From Thermomicrobiales bacterium (GTDB lineage Bacteria; Chloroflexota; Limnocylindria; Limnocylindrales; CSP1-4), in the NCBI GenBank assembly GCA_004525275.1, contig SPCO01000027.1:1-10720 (forward strand): a DNA stretch of 10,720 nt, in the 5' to 3' direction. This document shows positions 7,219-10,720 of this stretch, in pieces (the first letter of the stretch is position 1; each line of letters opens with the position of its first letter). The notes below the pieces were generated by a model that saw only the letters and a list, made by a program, of their open reading frames with translations, made no database searches and was not told where the DNA came from. Both the position numbers and the translations under genes were made by a program.

Positions 7219-8415
7219 ATGACGCAGAACGTAGTCGACAAGGACGCGGGTCAACCCGTTCGTCGGAGCCGGCGTGTGCTGGCTGGCGTGGCCCTGGTCC
7301 TGGCCTGCCTTTCCATCCTGATCTCGACAGTCGCGTTCTGGACGCATCAGGTCGCACTCAACACGGATCGGTTCACTGACCTGGTCACCGACGTCCTGGA
7401 CGACCCAGCGGTCATCGCGCCGCTGGCCGACCGGGTCAGCAGCCAGGTCGTCACGGCGCTCGACGTCGAGGGTCGGATCGCCGCCAGACTCCCGGAGGGC
7501 GCCCAACTGCTCGCGGCGCCGATCACGCTGGCGATCCGCGACGGCATCGATAACCGACTGCAAGTGGCCCTCGCTCGACCGGTCGTCCAGGACGGTCTGG
7601 CCGCGATCGTCTCGTTCACCCACGCACGGATCATGAACCTCCTGCGTGACAAGCCCGAGGCCGCCACGGTCGTGGATGGCTACATCGTGGTGTCGGCGTT
7701 CCCCGTGGTCGAGGCCGCGCTCGAAGAACTTCAGGCGATCGGTCTGCTTCCGGCCGACGTCCAGATCCCCGATCTCTCCGCGCCGGAAGCGCCCGAGATG
7801 CTCGCCCAGCGACTCGAGACCGCCTTTGGGATCACGCTCCCCGAGGGCTTCGGGACGATCCAGCTCATGAAAGCCGAGAGGTTGCTCGCGGCGCGAGCGG
7901 CGGTGCAGGCATTTGACATCGTCGTCGTGGTGCTGCTCATCCTGACGGCCATCCTCATTGCCCTGGCGCTGTGGCTGGCGTCCGATCGCCTGCGGATGGT
8001 GATCTACCTCGGGCTCGGGAGCATCATCGCGTTCGTGCTAGCCCGATTGGCGATCGGGGCCATCGAGGACTTCCTGCTCGACGGGATCGCAGATGGCGAC
8101 CTGGCCGAAGCGATCCGGGCCGTGTTCGATGTAACAGTCGCGGATCTGCGCGGCCTCACGACCGTCATCCTCTTCGCGACGGCGGTCCTGGTGGTGCTCG
8201 CCTTGTTTACGATCTTGCGAGCCCGCGGCGGCGGACGTCTCGAAGACCTCTCGATCGAGCGGATCGGTCTCGTGGCGATCGGGTTCGTCGTCATCTGGCT
8301 GGCGGTCGGCCCGGATGTCGCGCTGCTCGCCGTCGCCCTGATCATCGGACTTCAACTCATCATGCGTGCGCGCACGCCCAAGTCGGAGGTCGCGCCGCCG
8401 GTCACCGAAGGCTAG
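7219..8415 (+). CDS. Multi-pass membrane protein of unknown function
   Basis: A 398-residue protein with a basic N-terminus (RRSRR) and a first membrane segment at about 20-41. A long non-membrane region of about 190 residues follows (42-230), mostly helical and acidic, opening with LNTDRFTDLVTDVLDDPAV. A C-terminal bundle of about five segments comes last (about 233-254, 260-282, 312-333, 347-364, 366-383). The TM1 plus LNTDRF...DDPAV pattern resembles uncharacterised membrane proteins common in actinobacteria and relatives; no enzyme motif is seen. The start ATG 7219 is chosen because GGAGGAGG lies 8 nt upstream and the in-frame extension to 7117 is Pro/Glu-rich filler. It converges with the FDH catalytic gene, 47 nt away, and sits between the two halves of the FDH system. 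It could be unrelated to FDH. Confidence 0.85.
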   Translation: MTQNVVDKDAGQPVRRSRRVLAGVALVLACLSILISTVAFWTHQVALNTDRFTDLVTDVLDDPAVIAPLADRVSSQVVTALDVEGRIAARLPEGAQLLAAPITLAIRDGIDNRLQVALARPVVQDGLAAIVSFTHARIMNLLRDKPEAATVVDGYIVVSAFPVVEAALEELQAIGLLPADVQIPDLSAPEAPEMLAQRLETAFGITLPEGFGTIQLMKAERLLAARAAVQAFDIVVVVLLILTAILIALALWLASDRLRMVIYLGLGSIIAFVLARLAIGAIEDFLLDGIADGDLAEAIRAVFDVTVADLRGLTTVILFATAVLVVLALFTILRARGGGRLEDLSIERIGLVAIGFVVIWLAVGPDVALLAVALIIGLQLIMRARTPKSEVAPPVTEG

Positions 8416-8462
8416 CCGCTCGACCTCATCGTCGAATTCGCGCTGCCTCAGAACGTCGGGTT

Positions 8463-10388
8463 CTAGCCTCGGGTTGCGACCGGCGTCTGGCGCTCCAGCT
8501 TCTCGATCCGGATCGCGGTTGCCTTGAATTCAGCCGTGCCGGATTTCGGATCCGTGGCATCGATGGTCAGGAGGTTGACCGCGACCTCGTCCTGGAAATG
8601 CATCGTCATGAATGTCAGTCCGGGGCGCAACGACGGGTCGATCCTGACCGGGACCTCGACCTGGCCGCGACGCGACACGACCCGCACCAGTTCGCCGTCG
8701 GCGAGGTCATAAGTGGCGGCGTCCTCCGGACTGGTGTCAAGGCTCTCGCCACGCCTGAGCGGTGAGGTATAGCCCGCGGTCTGCACGCCCGTGTTGTACG
8801 AGTCGAGGCGACGGCCCGTCGTCAGGCGGATCGGAAAATCGGCATCGAGCTTGTCGACCGGCGGGTCGTGGTCGACCGGCACGAACGGGACGCGGTTGCC
8901 GGGCATCGGGTCCTCCCACAGCCGCGAGTGGAGGAACAGTTCGCCTGGGTGGTTCTCGTCCCAGCACGGCCACTGGATCCCACCGAGCTCCTCGAGGCGG
9001 GCGTAGCTCATCCCGGCGTGCGCGGGCGAGAGCCTGCGGACTTCATCCCAGACCTGCTCCGGGTCCGGTTCCCCCCAATCGGCTCCCATTCGGTTCGCGA
9101 TGTCGAAGACGATGTCCAGATCATCGCGGGCACCCGGTGGCGGCTCGACCGCCTTGCGGACGCGCTGGACGCGCCGCTCCGAATTAGTGACGGTGCCTTC
9201 TGATTCGGCCCACGCCGCGGTGGCCGGCAAGACGACGTCCGCCAGCTCTGCCGTCTTGGTCAGGAACAGATCCTGGACGACCAGGAAGTCGAGGCCCTGC
9301 AGGAGGTGGATGGCTCGTTTCTGGTCGGCCTCGGATTGGACCGGGTTCTCGCCGATGCAATAGACCGCGGTCAGATCAGCGCGCTCCATGGCATCGAACA
9401 TCCCGGACAGGTGCCAGCCTCGGGTGGGCGGAACGGCAACGCCCCACTCGAGATCGAATGGCGCCCGGAGTTCGTCGTTCTCGACGTGTTGAAAGCCCGG
9501 CAGACGATCGGGCAGGGCGCCCATGTCGCCGCCGCCCTGGACGTTGTTCTGGCCACGCAGCGGATTGACCCCGCTGCCGTAGCGACCGACGTGACCGGTC
9601 AACAGGACGAGCGAGATCAGGGCCAGCACGTTGTCGACCGCGTTGTGATGCTCGGTGATGCCGAGCGTCCAGCACATCATGGCCCGGGGAGCCGTGGCAA
9701 AGGCGTGGGCGAGCTCGCGGATGGCCCCCGCCGGGACGCCCGTCTCGCGCTCGGCGTAGTCGAGCGTGTACGGCTCGACCTTCGCCCGGTAGGCATCGAA
9801 GTCCATCGTGGCTCGGGCGATGAACTCGCGGTTCTCCAGCCCGGCGGCGATGATCTCGCGGCCGACCGCATTGGCCAGCGCGATGTCGCTGCCGACATCC
9901 AGGCCGAGCCAGACATCGGCCCATTCTGCAGACGAGGTGCGACGTGGATCGACGGCGAACAGCCGGGCTCCCTTGCGGATGCCCTTGAGCACGTGATGGA
10001 AGAAGATCGGGTGCGTCTCACGGGCGTTGCTGCCCCACAGGACGATCAGGTCCGTATCTTCGACTTCGCGATATGAAGATGTGCCGCCCCCGGCACCGAA
10101 CACTGTCGCCAGACCGGCGACGCTAGGGGCGTGTCACGTCCGGTTGCAGCTGTCGATGTTGTTGCTGCCCAGGACCGTTCGGCTGAACTTCTGGGCCGCG
10201 AAGTTGACCTCGTTGGTCGCCTTGCTGCAGCTGAAGGTGCCGAATGTCGTTGGGCCATGGGCCGCCTTGGCGGCCGTGAACCCAGCGACGGTCCGATCGA
10301 GCGCCTCGTCCCAGCTTGCGGGTCGAAGCTCGCCGCCCTTCGTATCGCGCACGAGTGGCTGGGTCAGTCTCACGTAGGGCTTCGCCAC
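8463..10388 (-). CDS. Formate dehydrogenase catalytic subunit, selenocysteine-containing, lacking its own [4Fe-4S] domain
   Basis: The 641-residue molybdopterin oxidoreductase domain oxidises formate to CO2 (or the reverse) at a Mo or W bis-PGD centre. An in-frame UGA (10134-10136, residue 85) sits in the motif NNIDSCNRT-U-HAPSVAGL, the position of the active-site Sec/Cys. The following His is the conserved catalytic neighbour (Sec140-His141 in E. coli FdhF). Downstream are GAGGGTSSYREVEDTDLIV, the formate-site Arg (about 278) in NPLRGQNNVQGGGDMGALP, and the C-terminal bis-PGD-binding domain (about 525-635) ending AEFKATAIRIEKLE. A full alpha chain would start with a Cys-rich [4Fe-4S] domain. 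Here the protein begins at the next segment (PYVRLTQPLVRD...RPASWDEALD), and that domain is on the separate protein at 1630-2676. The start is GTG 10388, with AGGAGG 6 nt upstream; the ATG at 10415 has no such site. Stop is TAG at 8463-8465. Without recoding, only 84 residues would be made. Confidence 0.92.
10105..10121 (-). promoter_or_regulatory. Bacterial SECIS-like hairpin
   Basis: Downstream of the UGA the transcript reads GUCGCC-GGUCU-GGCGAC, a perfect 6-bp stem with a five-base GGUCU loop. The loop begins 18 nt after the UGA. From memory, E. coli fdhF also has 18 nt between its UGA and the GGUCU of its SelB-binding loop. GGU CUG also encodes the conserved Gly-Leu of SVAGL, so part of the loop match is protein-constrained. 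The matched stem arms are the stronger evidence. Confidence 0.85.
10134..10136 (-). other. UGA read as selenocysteine
   Basis: The codon is UGA in frame between two halves of one conserved domain: NIDSCNRT before it and HAPSVAGLATVFG after it, with no frame change. UGA serves as a normal stop in neighbouring genes (fdhD, NuoEF, the iron-sulfur subunit), so this is context-dependent recoding and not a general genetic-code change. Confidence 0.93.
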
Positions 10389-10394
10389 GGTTGG

Positions 10395-10400
10395 CCTCCT
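10395..10400 (-). promoter_or_regulatory. Ribosome binding site that fixes the FDH catalytic subunit start
   Basis: AGGAGG lies 6 nt before GTG 10388. The first conserved residues (KPYVRLTQP) follow directly. The in-frame ATG at 10415 and the longer reading to 10484 have no comparable site, and the latter would overlap the small membrane gene. Confidence 0.8.
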
Positions 10401-10419
10401 GCGGTTCGACGACATGGCG

Positions 10420-10425
10420 AGTGTA
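10420..10425 (-). promoter_or_regulatory. Candidate -10 element for the FDH catalytic gene
   Basis: TACACT lies 31 nt before GTG 10388, in the 68-nt gap after the small membrane gene. It would give a short leader carrying the AGGAGG site. The octamer TACACTCG is identical to that before the NuoEF gene, which could mean that both FDH transcription units use the same sigma factor. No clear -35 is visible. Confidence 0.3.
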
Positions 10426-10456
10426 GCGCGGCCCGGGAAGCCAGGCGGTCGTCGCC

Positions 10457-10588
10457 TCAGGATCCGGCGGTGGCGTAGACCCACCAGGCGCCGGCAACCA
10501 CGAGGACGCTGACGAGGAGCATCAACAGCGCGCCCCGGAACGACGGCGGGGTGTAGGAACCGGGGGACGTCGGACCGTTCTTTGCCAT
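10457..10588 (-). CDS. Small single-pass membrane protein (43 aa), possibly cytochrome oxidase subunit 2A-like
   Basis: ATG 10588 to TGA 10457 encodes 43 residues: a polar Gly/Pro/Ser N-terminus of about 17 residues, then FRGAL and a hydrophobic helix of about 20 residues ending in AWWVYATAGS. The pattern (Pro-rich start, [FP]RGAL, Leu/Val helix, W..VY near the end) resembles the small subunit 2A of ba3-type cytochrome c oxidases, known from Thermus and many Chloroflexota. Such genes usually precede coxB, whereas here the FDH catalytic gene follows 68 nt downstream on the same strand. The alternative is a small membrane anchor associated with FDH. There is no ribosome site, but a promoter-like sequence ends 6 nt upstream, suggesting a leaderless mRNA. 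An in-frame GTG at 10606 would add six residues. The ORF is short, so existence as a gene is probable and function is open. Confidence 0.6.
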   Translation of the reverse strand: MAKNGPTSPGSYTPPSFRGALLMLLVSVLVVAGAWWVYATAGS

Positions 10589-10594
10589 CGCACA

Positions 10595-10623
10595 GGTATG
10601 CGCCACGGACATCGGCGAGTCAA
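10595..10623 (-). promoter_or_regulatory. Candidate promoter of the small membrane protein and FDH catalytic unit
   Basis: On the minus strand TTGACT (10618-10623, 5 of 6 to the -35 consensus) is followed after exactly 17 nt by CATACC (10595-10600, 3 of 6 to the -10). ATG 10588 comes 6 nt later, so transcription would start at or beside the start codon. This is the best two-box promoter seen in the window, though the -10 is weak. Confidence 0.4.
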
Positions 10624-10720
10624 GTCCGAAGCTGACTCTGCCGGGCGGCCGGCCCCGGACGGCGCGGGGCTAGTCGCGGTCGCGATCGGGCGGCGACCTC
10701 GCCCCCCTGCGGCCCCGGTC
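10624..10720 (-). other. Window edge: possible C-terminus of an upstream minus-strand gene
   Basis: On the minus strand a frame open from the window edge ends with TAG at 10670-10672, giving 16 Arg/Asp/Gly-rich residues (ending PPDRDRD). This could be the charged tail of an upstream gene, but so short an open frame in GC-rich DNA is weak evidence. The stretch 10641-10669 is very GC-rich with partial self-complementarity (CCGGGC/GCCGGCCCCGG) and could form a hairpin. No T-run follows. Confidence 0.2.

Noticed and set aside
10134..10136. UGA as a nonsense mutation making the FDH catalytic gene a pseudogene
   Set aside because: It falls exactly at the Sec/Cys site, frame and conservation continue unchanged for 556 more codons, and a SECIS-like hairpin follows at the right distance.
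10413..10415. ATG as the start of the FDH catalytic subunit
   Set aside because: It has no ribosome site and lies only 4 nt after the -10-like TACACT. GTG 10388 has AGGAGG 6 nt upstream and is immediately followed by conserved sequence.
10420..10445. Sigma-54 promoter before the FDH catalytic gene (as for E. coli fdhF)
   Set aside because: A GG and a GC are present, but they are separated by 11 nt, not 10, and there is no TTGC at -12.

Overview
The window is high-GC bacterial DNA. Pro/Thr-rich secreted proteins, META-domain lipoproteins and GTG starts with strong Shine-Dalgarno sites suggest a Chloroflexota lineage (Limnocylindria/Ellin6529-like) or, less likely, an actinobacterium. This is inferred from style, not from a marker gene.

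The main content is a selenocysteine-containing, molybdenum/tungsten bis-PGD, NAD(P)-linked formate dehydrogenase (FDH) in dispersed pieces. On the minus strand, read from the right, there is a 43-residue single-pass membrane protein (10457-10588). It is followed by the catalytic FDH subunit (8463-10388), which is interrupted at 10134-10136 by an in-frame UGA. That UGA lies exactly at the Sec/Cys active-site position and is followed by a SECIS-like hairpin. Two conventional open frames (10484-10134 and 10103-8463) are therefore one gene.

Further along the minus strand, after a META-domain lipoprotein (6317-7087) and a DHA2-type MFS exporter (4594-6240), come a fused NuoE-NuoF diaphorase subunit (2673-4523) and a 348-residue iron-sulfur subunit (1630-2676). 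The latter carries the N-terminal part of a normal FDH alpha chain: [2Fe-2S], two [4Fe-4S], and the [4Fe-4S] of the molybdopterin domain. It stops where the catalytic subunit starts, so the usual ~900-residue alpha chain is split into two proteins encoded about 5.8 kb apart. fdhD, the sulfurtransferase needed to activate FDH, is convergent on the plus strand (470-1342). It overlaps the end of a truncated secreted-protein gene (3-482). A multi-pass membrane protein (7219-8415, plus) lies between the two halves of the system.

Inferred working model: formate is oxidised at Mo/W-Sec in the catalytic subunit. Electrons pass through the [4Fe-4S] cluster supplied in trans by the iron-sulfur subunit, along its ferredoxin-type clusters, to FMN in the NuoEF subunit, and reduce NAD(P)+. 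FdhD sulfurates the cofactor. The Sec machinery (selA, selB, selC, selD) was not found in the window and must be elsewhere. The MFS exporter, META lipoprotein and multi-pass membrane protein have no evident link to formate.
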